Below are positions 32,296 to 43,894 of a DNA stretch of 64,000 bases, in pieces. The notes below the pieces were generated by a model. It searched no databases. It was not told the DNA's origin and saw only the letters and a list, made by a program, of their open reading frames with translations. The first letter of the stretch is position 1; each line of letters begins with the position of its first letter. The translations under genes and the position numbers were made by a program. The stretch covers positions 14,572,501 through 14,636,500 of the forward strand of contig NC_084922.1 in the NCBI RefSeq assembly GCF_958298935.1, written 5' to 3'. This DNA is from Phragmites australis. Lineage: Eukaryota; Streptophyta; Magnoliopsida; Poales; Poaceae.

Positions 32296-35200
32296 CACTA
32301 CTACAAAATAGGTCTTATATGTCAATCCATTACTACGGTTCCTTACAAGCTGAAAGTGATGGTGTATCACTACTGGTTCGTATCAAAGACCAATACTAAA
32401 AGTCTATTCGAAAAGAACCACCAGTGATAATTGACTATCACTGCCGGTTCTAGCCATGAAATGACAGTGATAGTATCATTGTTAGTCCTCCTTATGAACC
32501 GACGGTAAAACTTGACTATCACTGCTAGTTCTAGCCATGGACCGGTATTGATAAGCATCATTGCTGGTCCATGTTACGAACTGGCAGTGATAATGGATGA
32601 TCGCTTATCTTAAAAAAATTATAATTTTTTCATACGAAGTCAGATGATGACAAACTTTATATGAAAATTGTACCCCTTAACGAGATATACTAATTTGTAG
32701 TTGAAAACTTTTTAATTTGAGATCATTTAAATGACCAAATAATCATAATAATGTTTCAGAAAACAAGGATCAAAAGGAAAGCATATCCAATTGTTATCAC
32801 TAGTACTTCTGTGGTGAGATGTTAAGGATGTTTCGCGTGAGCTGAGAGGTCCTGTGTTCGAGTGCCACGAACCACACACGCGAGAAAAATTACGTGACTT
32901 GTGAGATCGGGGGAGGGGTGTGCCTGGTTGGACCAAATTTTTTTGCTTTTTTTGTTCAAAAAAAATTGATTCAGGGAGCAACTAAGCATTGAGCAACTAC
33001 ATACTCTCAGTTACATCTAAGCATTGAGGGCAAGCTTCACCTTTTCTTTTACTCTGCCTTGACAAGTTACCAAGTGCTGGTAGATCATTGATGGTGATGA
33101 ATAACATGGCATGTAGGGTGAAATATTCTCACTTGTACTAATCCCAAACTTCAACACCTTCAGGCCAGAGTGTTTGAAGATCATCCACCAAAGGCCTAAG
33201 GTATATATCTATGTCATTGCTAGGTTGCCTCAAACCAAGAATTAAGGTTGGCAACATAATGTATTTTTGTTTTTTACAAAGCCAAGGTGAAATTTGTAGA
33301 TAGACAGTACAACATAGTAGGTGTTATGTGAGGTACTCATGTTACCGAATGGTTTTATGCCATCTGTGCTTATAGGAAACCTACTATTTTTTAATTCTTC
33401 AGCGAACCAACCAAATGTGTAATCAATGATTTACCACTGAGTTGAATCTACAGGGTGCCATATCATTGTGTCATTCTTACAACCCTCCTTGTGCCACAGC
33501 AATTGGGACTCCTTTTCGTTCGTGAACAAACGCTTCAAACGGGGAATTATAGAAAAATACCATATCACCTTCCTAGGAGTCCCTTTTCTCTTGCTGCCTT
33601 CCTCCATGTCACCACCGTCATTTCTACGCTTGTATTGATGGTTTTCACAAATAGCACATTGATCCAGGTTTGCATACTTTCCACGAGACATGACACAATC
33701 CTCCTTATATGCATGTATTTTTTATATTTCCAATCCCAAAGGACAAGTTATCTTCGCGACGTAGATGGTCTTAGGCACCTTGTTCCCCTTTAGTAGCATG
33801 TCATTTAGCAAATACAACAATGCTTTGAAAGTCCGATCATACCAACGATAGGTTGCCTTCAATTGCAAAAGCGTAAGCACCACAAACATCAGCGTGTATT
33901 TCTCCTTACAGTCAGGATAAAATAGTGTCTTTGAGTTTCGCACCAGTTTTAGAACTTGACAACTCACCATCACTATACTTATCATGCCCCTCAGCATCGC
34001 ACACCATTTGGTTTATATTCTCCACCAAATCTATGTAGTCATCATTAAATACTAATATGTTTACGTCCCTGAGATAATTATCCATATCACCGGCTGGCGG
34101 TAGTTCTTGATCCATACTGTCGTCAGGGAGGACCTAATACATTTCCTCTTCATTAAGGCATTCCTCGTCGTGTTTGTTCGAAATGTGATATCTCTCTTTG
34201 AATCCACGCCTTAACAAGTGATCATATACATTGTCAGGTTTTGGGAACTTCTTCTCATTCTTACAATCATAACATGGACACCACATTACCGTTTTACCCC
34301 GACCTTCCCATATTCTCCACTACAGCTCTCATGAAAGACTTCACCCCGCTCATATACTCGTTAAAAATACGGCAATTAAGGTACATCCAACTTCGGCCAG
34401 TCATCTACAAATTAAAAAAAATAGTCATTATTAATTGAAACGACAAAGTACATACACTTGAATAAGTATAAAAATTCTAACTAAATTTAACTAAATTAAT
34501 CCAATTTCTTATCTAAGGCGAAGGATCCTAGCTAGCTACTTTCATAGGCAAAGATAGGTCCTAATTTCATCCGAGGATGCCCGAGTAGGTTTCTATACTC
34601 TTCTATGGTTCTAGAGAAAATGTTGGCAGCATCTCTCCGTTGTTCTCCAAATACACGTCTCAACAATGAGCTAAGAGGGTGTGTATCCAGAGAACAATAG
34701 AGAGATGATACCGAAATTCTTTCTAGAGCCATATAAGAGCACAAAAACCTACTAATCATATCACATATCCTCAAACTATCCAAAGTTCCTAAACAATTCA
34801 GAGCATCTTCTTATAAATATGATGAGTTATCAAGTCATATTTATAATCAAACATTCCCGAATGGGAGACGTAGATTACGCAAACTAGGCTCACTTTTAGG
34901 AATGTAATTAACATAATTGTATCATAAACATATCAAGATTTGCACCTAATATCACCATAATAGCAACATAATTTCACTTTTAAGAATATAATAGCACTAT
35001 AATTGTACCATAAACATATCAAGATTCTACTCAAACCCTACATTCTAGAAAATAGGAGCAAGAGGAGGAGGAAAGGGGATGCAAACCTTCAAAGATCAAG
35101 GGGACAATCCACATGTATCAAGATTTGGAAGAAAGAGCAAAATTATTGATTCCAACTCAAACCCTATAAGCCACCATATATGAGCAAGAGGAGGAGAGGG

Positions 35201-35807
35201 GAGGCAAACCTTCAAATGTTATGGGACAATCCCAACTTTAAATCACCAAGATTTGATTGGTCTTTAATAGAATCGCAAAAAAATCATTCATTTGCTAAGC
35301 AGCCGACGGACAGACACTATCTAGTTGTGTTGCTCAGTATAGTAAACATCACTTATTAGTGATGGGTGATAAAGACACCCATCACTAATGACTACATTAT
35401 TAATGATAGGTGTCCTCGTAACCCATCACTAATGGCGCTGGTCTCAACCCCATCACTAATTACTTTTACATTAGTGACAGATTCCTCATTTACCCGTCAC
35501 TAACAAGTGGCTCCGGCAATGAATTAACCGTCTGGGGCTATATTTAGTGACATGTACCCTCTCTAACCGTCACTAATTATATTAGTGGTGGACTTTTATG
35601 TGACCTGTCACTACTATCTTTAGTGATGAATTATTCCCTTACCATCACTAATTACACCTTATTAGTGACGGATTTTGACCGGGTCCTAACTCAAGCCACA
35701 CATTAGTGACGGGTCATCACTGAACCCGTCAATAATCATATATCAGTTACAGATTCTAATTGATCGTCACTAATGATATGTCTACTTTGATGTTTTCTTA
35801 TGTAGTG
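32296..35807 (-). mobile_element. CACTA (En/Spm-like) element
   Basis: The left end starts CACTACTACAAAATAGG and the right end, inverted, reads CACTACATAAGAAAAC, both typical of CACTA termini. The left end carries repeated ACTATCACTG(C/G)CGGTT-type motifs (32340-32600). The right end carries repeated TTAGTGACGG / CCATCACTAAT motifs (35340-35800). The transposase relic is on the minus strand, so the right end is the 5' end. No matching 3-bp target duplication was found (CTA on the left, ACT on the right). Confidence 0.75.
33000..34404 (-). pseudogene. CACTA TNP2-type transposase pseudogene
   Basis: The start at 34404 reads MTGRSWMYLNC...FNEYMSGVKSFM, the transposase-associated domain (DRSWM...GV..F). 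After frame breaks come KYSDGELSSSKTG, then YPDCKEKYTLMFVVLTLL, LKATYRWYDRTFKALLYLL and NKVPKTIYVAKI (33722-33940). CAICENHQYKRR and VIWYFSIIPRLKRLF follow (33500-33660), and FAEELKNSRFPISTDGIKPFG near 33350. All are recognisable TNP2 segments in the correct order. Several stops and frameshifts are present. The C-terminal part is missing. Confidence 0.8.
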
Positions 35808-35819
35808 ACTACTGTCGCC

Positions 35820-36175
35820 GGTCCCGAGCTCCACCATAGTATCCAGGATTGTATCCATTGTCAATGTAACCACCGCCGCCAGCACCACCCTGTCTGGCAT
35901 ACCCACCATTGTAATTATAGTATCCTTGTCTTGGTGGCATGGACCCTCTGCCACTACCTTGCCCCTATCTGCGGCCACCTCCGGACGGCGGTGGCATATC
36001 AAAACCATGACCACCATCGTCGTTGCTTTGGTTCTCGGCCGCACGACCACCTCCATAAGATGGTACCACACCAGATCCACCGCAGCCCACCTGACCCATC
36101 TTGGTCAGAATCCGATCACCACGAACGTTGCACTTCGCAGCACACATGACGTCTACGTACGAGCTAAGTGGTGAG
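35820..36175 (-). pseudogene. Gly-rich protein fragment next to the CACTA end
   Basis: The minus frame reads VRGDRILTKMGQVGCGGSG, then GGGR-rich sequence with PPPSGGGRR, a stop, and RQGYYNYNGGYARQGGAGGGG with YNPGYYGG. The repeated GGY/RGG pattern is typical of C-terminal tails of plant RNA-binding proteins. I do not recognise the exact family. It starts 13 bases from the CACTA right end. It is probably a gene fragment, but function and expression are unknown. Confidence 0.35.
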
Positions 36176-36639
36176 AGCAATTGGCGTTGGTTTCGTCAAC
36201 TTTACTTAGCTTAGTTGGTTAAGATTATTAGGGTGAAATCGTCCATTTTAGTTTGAGTCTAAGACTTTATATAGGAGTTCCTATTTTCTTAAGATTTAAT
36301 CTCAAAAGAAGTAGTGCATGTATATGTAGATGCGTTTGGTTATGAAAGCATGTCTTTACGTTACATGAGGTTATACTTTTAATCTTCTTTAAATATATGC
36401 TATGACCCATTTATATGGGTGTATGAGTATAAGTATAATATGTGTTTGTACTTCCGACTTGTGGTTAAAAAAAAAGGAATTAGCGTTGGTTTTAGCGTTT
36501 CTAGTCCCAGTTTTTGCGAACAAAAACGCTAGACCCTCCGGCGGGCAATAACGCACTCCGTGATATCTGAAACAGACGGCCCATTGATACCAAACCCCCA
36601 TCGATCGAATTCGACTGAGCCGATTTCTCTGGGTCAGCC

Positions 36640-37065
36640 CTATTCACAGTACCAGCTAATCCTGAGCCGTTGCGAGTTACCGCATGCAGGAGCTAAGCCA
36701 GAGACTGTCGCATCGTTTGAATTTTGAAGCAACGGCTCCACTGTCGTCTCCAACTGACCCATCGCCATGGCGACTGCCACAGCTCGAACGTTGCGTCTGT
36801 CTCCGATGACTCCCGGCGGCGCTTTCGCAAATGAAGGCTCCGAATGAAACCCAATTCCTCTTGAACGTAGATCTTTAACCCTGGCATCACCAAGCGTCCT
36901 CGGAGGTGGTAATGGTCCTGTCCATGGCTTGGGCCGATGCCGCACCACTGCATTGACAATCCTTTTGGCCGAAGAACACCGGCGATCTGTACCTGCAAAA
37001 GAGCCAGACGACTGTGACTCATTTTGTCCCGATGAAGTGGGCTCTGCGGCAGAGGCGATCGACAT
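36640..37065 (-). CDS. Hypothetical protein, 141 codons
   Basis: An open frame starting MSIASAAEPTSSGQNESQSSG, followed by a basic, Pro-rich segment (VVRHRPKPWTGPLPPPRTLG). A TATATA-like stretch lies at about 37123-37133, some 60-70 bases upstream on the minus strand. The frame has GC-rich codons unlike its AT-rich flanks. No domain is recognised, so a chance ORF is possible. An overlapping 151-codon frame in another phase is judged a shadow. Confidence 0.3.
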   Translation of the reverse strand: MSIASAAEPTSSGQNESQSSGSFAGTDRRCSSAKRIVNAVVRHRPKPWTGPLPPPRTLGDARVKDLRSRGIGFHSEPSFAKAPPGVIGDRRNVRAVAVAMAMGQLETTVEPLLQNSNDATVSGLAPACGNSQRLRISWYCE

Positions 37066-37249
37066 TGTCGTTCATGGCTAACGTCGCTGGCGGTGGTGTC
37101 AGCTCGTTGGTACATGAGTGGCCTATATACATAGGCAGTAGTGTGCAAGAGCTAGCGGAGGCATGCATGGCTCAACGAATGCCAGGCCGGACCTTCGCGG
37201 GAAATTGCCGTGGCCCAACAGATATCGGAGGTGGCGAACAGAAGCGCGG

Positions 37250-38300
37250 TGTGTAGCGTACCACAACTATTTTTACTGACCCAGTTCAAACGGTCGTCAG
37301 ATCTCAAAAAAGAAAGATCAACTAGGAACTCACCCACCGTGAAACTGAACTCTAGCCTCCTTTGACCAGCTAGGAAACCAAATGTCAGACGAATGGGACA
37401 ACTCAGTGGCTTGCCACCAGCAAGTTCCTGGGGGGAAACTGCGACCATCTCACACTCCCACCGATTACGATTAAGGTAGGTGCTGTCTCCTCCAGATTAT
37501 GAAACAATCTCATCGTCTACTCTTGTGCGATTACGATTATGACCAAGAGGGAGGAATGAAATCACCACCAACCGGAAGGGTTTACAAAATCCATCTACCA
37601 TGAAAATCGTTCAAAATTCGATGAGAATTCACTTAAAATTCACTCGATCAAATTTGTAAATCGGAGAAAAAATCCGATCGAATTGATATTTGGTAATCGC
37701 TTGATTTGAATAAAAAATGATTGAATTGTACCAAAAACCGACCCAATTTTCCGCATTAACTGTATTTCGAACGATTTTGTTGAAAACCGGTTGAATTTAC
37801 CGATTTACCGAGCGCCTTTCTCAAATTTCATTGAAGTTTAAGGAAAATAAAAAAATCATAAAAAATCACAAAAATCAGAATAAAATAGAAACAAATGGTA
37901 TGAGATTTACTAAGTTTTGTTTAATCATACCATCTACGCCATGTATATATCATACATAGGGGGAAATTATCCTGCCCTTATCCCTTAGAGATGGGCCGAA
38001 ACGGGTCGTTTGCACTGTGTATTCGGTCTGTTTTGGTCTTTTCTATTTTTCGGTCTTTTTTTGAACTATCAATGTTTAAGAACACATTTCCTGATGGAAA
38101 TGATATTTTTTAAAAATATTTTTCACATACTTTTAGAATTGTCTCTAGGTTTTTACGGAATTTTTTTATTTGTTCAAATCTAATTTGAATTTTTTGAATT
38201 CAAATACGAAAACCAGTCTCATTTCAAATTTTTATCCCACCGGATCGACCGATATTCGCAATATTCGAGCGATTTTCGACGCATTTTTTGAAACCTGACA
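37250..38300. other. AT-rich intergenic stretch with transposon-like text
   Basis: No gene. 37640-37830 and 38000-38290 contain recurrent short motifs on both strands (AACCGGTTGAATTTACCG, CGGTCTGTTTTGG). They resemble decayed repeats common in grass promoters. It separates the MAGL-like gene from the CACTA region. Confidence 0.35.
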
Positions 38301-38310
38301 ACCGGTCGAG

Positions 38311-38318
38311 TATAAATG
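38311..38318 (+). promoter_or_regulatory. TATA box of the lipase-like gene
   Basis: TATAAATG, about 265 bases upstream of the ATG at 38576. The C-rich stretch 38390-38560 would be 5' UTR. The frames there in other phases are not taken as genes. Confidence 0.5.
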
Positions 38319-38575
38319 CATCTCCTCAGCGATTGGAGGGCATCCCAAAGGGTAAGGAAGTGGTACGTCCGCTACCGACTCGTCAGTCGTCTCCCTCGCC
38401 CGCAAACTGCAGCCGCGTCCGAACCAAACGCGTCAAATCCTTCCCTCCCCGTGCCCGTGCCCGTGCCCACCCCAAGCTTCACAAACCGAACCACGACGCT
38501 TGCCTCGCCCCGCCTGCCACTTACCTGACGCGGGCTGCGGTTCCTCGTCTCGTCGGCGGCGGCCGTGGAGCAGAC

Positions 38576-41500
38576 ATGGAGGTCGAGTACCATGAGGTGA
38601 GCGGAGTTGGCTCCGCACATTGCGCTGGTCGCCGAGTTCCTCCTTGGTTTTCTTGTCTTCTTACTGCCCTCCTTCTTTTCTGGGGGTGGTTTCTTCCCTG
38701 CGCGTCGCGTCGACCGCCGCCATGAGCAGGAGTACGTGAGGAACTCGAGAGGGGTGCAGCTCTTCACCTGCGGCTGGCTGCCCGTCGCCACGTCGCCCAA
38801 GGCGCTCGTCTTCCTCTGCCACGGTACGTACGCGCCATCATCGCATCCTGCCGCACAACACGTCTGATCAGTTCTTGCTGGACTCGAAAGCAACATTGAG
38901 TTGAGGTTTTCTTTCTCTTTTCGTTGATTTGCGCTGCTCTTGTTGTTCATTGTGTTCGTTCGTGTTGCTTGCTTGCTTCAGGTTACGGCATGGAATGCAG
39001 TGGCTTCATGAAAGGTAACACCTGCCAACCACTTGATCCAGCTTATCGTGTTTAATTTGTTTGCTTCCTTTTTAATGTGTCTTAAAAAAGAATTGACAGA
39101 AACAGTAAACATCTAGCGGTTGAAGAGATTATCGGTTTGCCCCCTTTATCTTGCCAACCTTTTCTAGTATCCTCTTTGGCACTTGTCGAACAAATTAAAA
39201 ACAAAAGGGGAACTCTGTATCCACCAAATGTACGTGCCCCATGTAAGTGGATAAATAAAAGAAAAGGCATGCATGTACAGAACTCGAACGAACTGTAGTC
39301 ATAAAAAGTATGATATTCTCCATTGTTTTAAAAAAAAGCATGGTATTCTCTCTCTTTTTATTAGGAATTAAAGAAGATGCCTGCCTTGGAAAATCTTGCC
39401 CTCCTGGCCACCGCCAGCCAATAAGAGCCCGTTTAGTTGTTCTTATGGTTCAGTCTAGCCAGCTGAGTTTAGCCAGATTGGGAAAATGTAATTGGTTCTG
39501 TTTAGTTGGTTGTATATGTTTAACCTGACTGAGAATAAATTGTTTTTGTTGCCCGTATGAGTATATGTTTCATGAGGTTCAAACAAATTAAAACATGCAC
39601 AAATTAATTGTGCAGTATTTGGATGAATTTGTGTATATTTAAATTTGTTTTAATTCAAATTAAATTAAAAGGAGAATATCACATGAAATGGTAAAAATGC
39701 ATATAAATGGAGCATTAAAAAAACTCACTTTTTCACCAAATAACCTAGGTTAGAAACATTTTTATAAATTAGTAGATCACATGATAAGAATATTAGTGAA
39801 TTTCCCCAGATTTTTGGAATTTATTTGAGGAAAGAAACTCACTTTTTCACTAAATAACCTAGGTTGAAAATATTTTTATAATTAGTACATCATATGATAA
39901 AAATATTAGTAAATTTCCTTGATATTTGGAAATTTATTTGAGGCAAAAAAAATTGCTAGAAGTTATAAACGGAGGCTTCTTTGGAGAACTTTTATTAAAT
40001 ATTGGCTTAGTCTTTTTGGATCAAATCAATTAAAATGGGTTACTGGTGCTCTAGTTTTCACATGAAAATGTTTAGAATATTTAGACCACTCTTTTACTAC
40101 TAGATATCGAGAGTTAAATGAGAAAACATACGTAAGTACACTCCGGTTGTTGCATCCGCCGGGCCTGACTCGCCAGAAACGGTTCTCATTCTTGTTTCCA
40201 GCAAGCCTAGCCCGAGTGCTCCAGCTGCATGATCGAAGCCTGGCTCAAGCACTCGACTAGGCAACCGAACACGCAGAGTTACATCTGCTCGGCCTGGCCG
40301 AGCGCTCGACCAGCTACCAAACACACCCTAAAAGTAGTGTAAAGTGCTGATCTGCAAGACATCGGTACCATTCTAAAACATACGTAGTACATTGAGAAAC
40401 CAAAATAACAACAATAGAAGTACTACTCCCTCATATTCCAAATACAAGTGTATTGAGACATCAACACGATCTCCAATATTACACTTTGATCATTAATATC
40501 TATAAAAATATCTTATTTCAATTAGAAAGAGTTATATATTATAAATATATTTTTCATTATGAATCTCGTAATATCAATCTTATATTGTCAATATATATGG
40601 CTATTTAGCTATTGACACGGTCAAAGATAAAAATAATAATTTAGCACAAACTTAAATGGTTTATATTTGAGATTGGAGAGAGTACCATTTATTTACAAAG
40701 GAGGTATATATTGACTTGGCAGCTGTTCTGATTGCTAGTTTCAGCTCAAGGAACCTTTCCCGTTTGGGTTCAGTGCCATATACACGCAGTGACGAATATA
40801 GAGGAGTTTGGTTGGAGGCTCATCCATCTCTGTCCCTCCCTCATCTTCTTTCTCTTCCTCGTCTTCTTTCTCTCTACTCCTTCCAAAAAAATTGTTGGGG
40901 GTCGCTGGATCCGCCCCTGTGTACACGTCTAACACCGCGAGCTCTTAGCTCAAAAGTAGCAGTGTAATCCGTGACTGAATGCATCATGGTCCATGGATGA
41001 TGAGCGAGTATACATCAAGCAAGGATTCTCACCATTTGGTAGACGCTGTTGATGAGGCACCGCCTACTTATGCAAAGCAGACGCATTTCATAGCTAGCAA
41101 TCTGTTCGTGCAACCAGAACCAGGACTGGCCAGTCCTTGTCAAGATCCAGACTCCAAAACCGCACTCGGTTCCTCTCTCGCCGTAGTTAGAATCGGATCG
41201 GAGTCCCTTTCCCCGCCGCCGGCGAGGGACACCTCTACTACGGGTCAGCTGCCGCACCAACCGCGGCAATATTTCCTTGGCTTCGCACCATATGAGGCTG
41301 AATCAACCAAGTCGTATGAACATGGTAGCGAGCGGCGATTGATTAGAGTATGGTTAAGGGTTTTCCTTCAGAGTCTAGATTCTCGTTACGAAGAGATTCT
41401 CGTTTCCTTTATTATTTTAACAGTTTTCCTTCACGATTCGTGTCACAAAGGAATTCTCAAGATTATTTCTTTCAGGACAGGATTCTCTCTCATTTTCCTT

Positions 41501-43894
41501 CGCAATTCCCCTTGAAGAGAAGTTGTTGGAGATAAGAGAAAATAAAAGAAATGAGAACGGAAAAATGAATCGAAAAGGAGACAAAATGAAAAGAATATTG
41601 TTGGAGATAATCTTAGACATTTAGAGCTGTGGACGAGCATCTATAAGCTTAGGAGCGGTGGGGGTAGGGCTTGATGGCGCCGAGCCTTCATTGCGTGCAG
41701 GTTGCAGGGAATGAGGGATGGATGAATGGATGCACACAGGCAGGGAAAAAACCAGTCGAAAACCGGTGAAAAATCCAGTTTACCAGGTTAATGGTGGATT
41801 TCGGTACAGAAATTTATCATGTTTATTAGAATTTTATTTAAATTTCTTTAAATTGTATCTGGTATATCTAATAAATCGTACCGGTAATCTCAATAAATTT
41901 TATTTACCCGTAAAAATACCTTGCACATTGTGCGTGCACGGATCAAACATAGGACAGTTCTCGATACTTGGCCGGGCTCATTTATAGTGGATTATTAATG
42001 GCGTCATTAACTTAGGCCTTACTATTACTACTACCACCACCACTCACCACCGTGCTGCTGCCCACTTACCATGTTTGGAGTTTGGACTAGTTTTGGGCTC
42101 CCCTGCATTGCAGCTGCAGCGGCAGCGGCCTCTTAAAAAAATACTTGAATTTTTCAGCAACGTCAAATTAGCCTTGTAAAAGTTTTTTTTTTTTGAATGC
42201 TTAGGGTCAGAATTCAGTTCAAATTTTGCATAATGCTGCCGTCGAGTTCATTTGGCTTGATTTTCTATGAACTTGGACGAACTTTCCAGTCGAATGTTAG
42301 GCTCAGTTGAGTTACTGTTCGTCCTTGAAGAATTTCCGTATGGAAAATTAAACCTGCACGTTCCCTATGTAATCGATCCATGCATTTGCAACATACCATT
42401 GTTACTGTCTTTGGATGCACGAGCGCTGCGTTGCAACGCGGGCAGGAAAGAGAAAGAAGAATGTCTACGTTCGGACGGAATGGCGAGCGGTGTCGCGATC
42501 AAATGATCCTAATGCACGGATGGTCGTTGAATGCAGCGTGCGGCGTCCGGCTGGCGGCGGCGGGGTACGGCGTGTTCGGAATGGACTACGAGGGGCACGG
42601 CAAGTCCATGGGCGCCCGCTGCTACATCCTCAGCTTCCGCCGCCTCGTCGACGACTGCCACCGCTTCTTCAAGTCCATCTGCGGCACGTGAGGGCCATTG
42701 TCTCCATGCACGCACGCACCGTGCCTCGTTCAGTTCTTCAGCTGTAGCATGCACGCATCATGGCAGAAGGCTTACATGGGACGTCTCATGCTTGCAGACC
42801 TTGAGGAGTACCGGAGCAAGAGCCGGTTCCTGTACGGCGAGTCCATGGGCGGCGCCGTGGCGCTGCTGCTGCACAGGAAGGACCCCGCCTTCTGGGACGG
42901 CGCCGTCCTCGTCGCGCCGATGTGCAAGGTACGCCAAGAGAGACACGACGCTACATTGCTACTGCTTGCCTGAATCTTTCGTCATTGTCTGAAGTCTGAG
43001 CTGAAAACTGATCATGTTGTGTTTTTTTTTGGTGAAAACGAAATTCAGATATCGGAGAAGGTGAAGCCGCGCCAGCTGGTGATCGCGCTCCTGACGCAGG
43101 TGGAGGACGTGATCCCCAAGTGGAAGATCGTCCCCACCAAGGACGTCATCGACGCCGCCTTCAAGGACCCCGTCAAGCGCGAAAAGGTCCGTCAAACCCC
43201 AACTCTTTCTTCTTCTTCTTCAGAAGCCCGTCAAGCGGACGGCCCGGCGTGTCCGGCAAACGCAAAGCAGCTCAAGCTGACCTGGTTGCTTCTGCCATGG
43301 AAAGCAGATCAGGAGGAACAAGCTGATCTACCAGGACAAGCCACGGCTCAAGACTGCGCTGGAGATGCTCAGGACCAGCATGTACATAGAAGACAGCTTG
43401 TCGCAGGTACGCTTTCAACACAGTCAGGCATCAGTTTGTAAGGTTACGGTTCAGATCCAATGGCAAATCCTGTCAATTACAACTCAACGCTGGCTCTGAA
43501 CTCTGCGCATGTGAAGCTGCCGTTCTTCGTCCTGCACGGCGAGGCCGTCACGGTGACCGACCCGGAGGTGAGCCGCGCGCTGTACGAGCACGCGGCCAGC
43601 ACGGACAAGACCATCAAGCTCTACACGGGGATGTGGCACGGCCTCACCGCCGGCGAGCCCGACGAGAACGTGGAGGCCATCTTCGCCGACATCGTCGCCT
43701 GGCTCAACGAGCGCAGCCGCAGCTGGACGCTGGAGGACCGCCTCAGGAAGCTGATCGTGGTGGCGCCTGGCAAGTTCATCGACGGCGACAACGGTGCTGA
43801 CGGTGAAGGACAGGTTCAAGGCCGTCCACAGCGGCGGCGTCGTGGCTTCCTCTGCGGGCTCACTGGCCGGACTCATCACCACTCTGAAATGTAG
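38576..43894 (+). CDS. Monoacylglycerol-lipase-like alpha/beta hydrolase (caffeoylshikimate esterase family), eight exons
   Basis: Exons read 38576-38596, 38730-38823, 38982-39014, 42537-42683, 42798-42928, 43049-43186, 43308-43406 and 43517-43894, giving 346 residues in frame. The family cleaves monoacylglycerols or related esters. Residues seen are the oxyanion-loop motif HGYGMECSG, the nucleophile motif GESMGG (Ser) and the His in MWHGLT. The usual catalytic Asp in HGEADTVTD is Val here (GTC at 43547-43549). Intron 3 (3.5 kb) holds a Harbinger-like element and a Stowaway MITE. Intron 4 starts with GC, not GT. The usual exon 8 acceptor (before VKLPFF, 43509-43510) reads AT, but an AG six bases on keeps the frame and loses two residues. 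It may be expressed but enzymatically weak or dead. Confidence 0.85.
39425..40328. mobile_element. PIF/Harbinger-like non-autonomous element in MAGL intron 3
   Basis: 904 bp with termini GAGCCCGTTTAGTTG and, inverted, GGGTGTGTTTGGTAG, and a TAA target duplication on both sides (39422-39424 and 40329-40331). No transposase frame. It contains a 114-bp tandem duplication. It fits Tourist/Harbinger terminal features; the class is inferred. Confidence 0.65.
39721..39947. repeat. 114-bp tandem duplication in the Harbinger-like element
   Basis: 39721-39834 and 39835-39947 both begin AAACTCACTTTTTCAC and contain AAATAACCTAGGTT, differing by scattered substitutions. Period about 114 bp. Confidence 0.8.
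40426..40682. mobile_element. Stowaway-type MITE in MAGL intron 3
   Basis: 257 bp with termini CTCCCTCATATTCCAAATA and inverted CTCTCTCCAATCTCAAATA. TA duplications lie at 40424-40425 and 40683-40684. AT-rich inside, no ORF. Confidence 0.85.
40690..42536. other. Remainder of MAGL intron 3, no gene seen
   Basis: Frames up to 178 codons (40979-41515) have no recognisable protein character. 41360-41600 has many GATTCTC / AGAATC motifs on both strands and may be a decayed repeat. 42040-42060 is a short ACC/CAC repeat. Confidence 0.4.

Noticed and set aside
36693..37148. 151-codon minus frame
   Set aside because: It overlaps the 141-codon frame in another phase and is less protein-like.
40979..41515. 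178-codon plus frame in MAGL intron 3
   Set aside because: It has no recognised domain and lies in an intron rich in repeat-like motifs.
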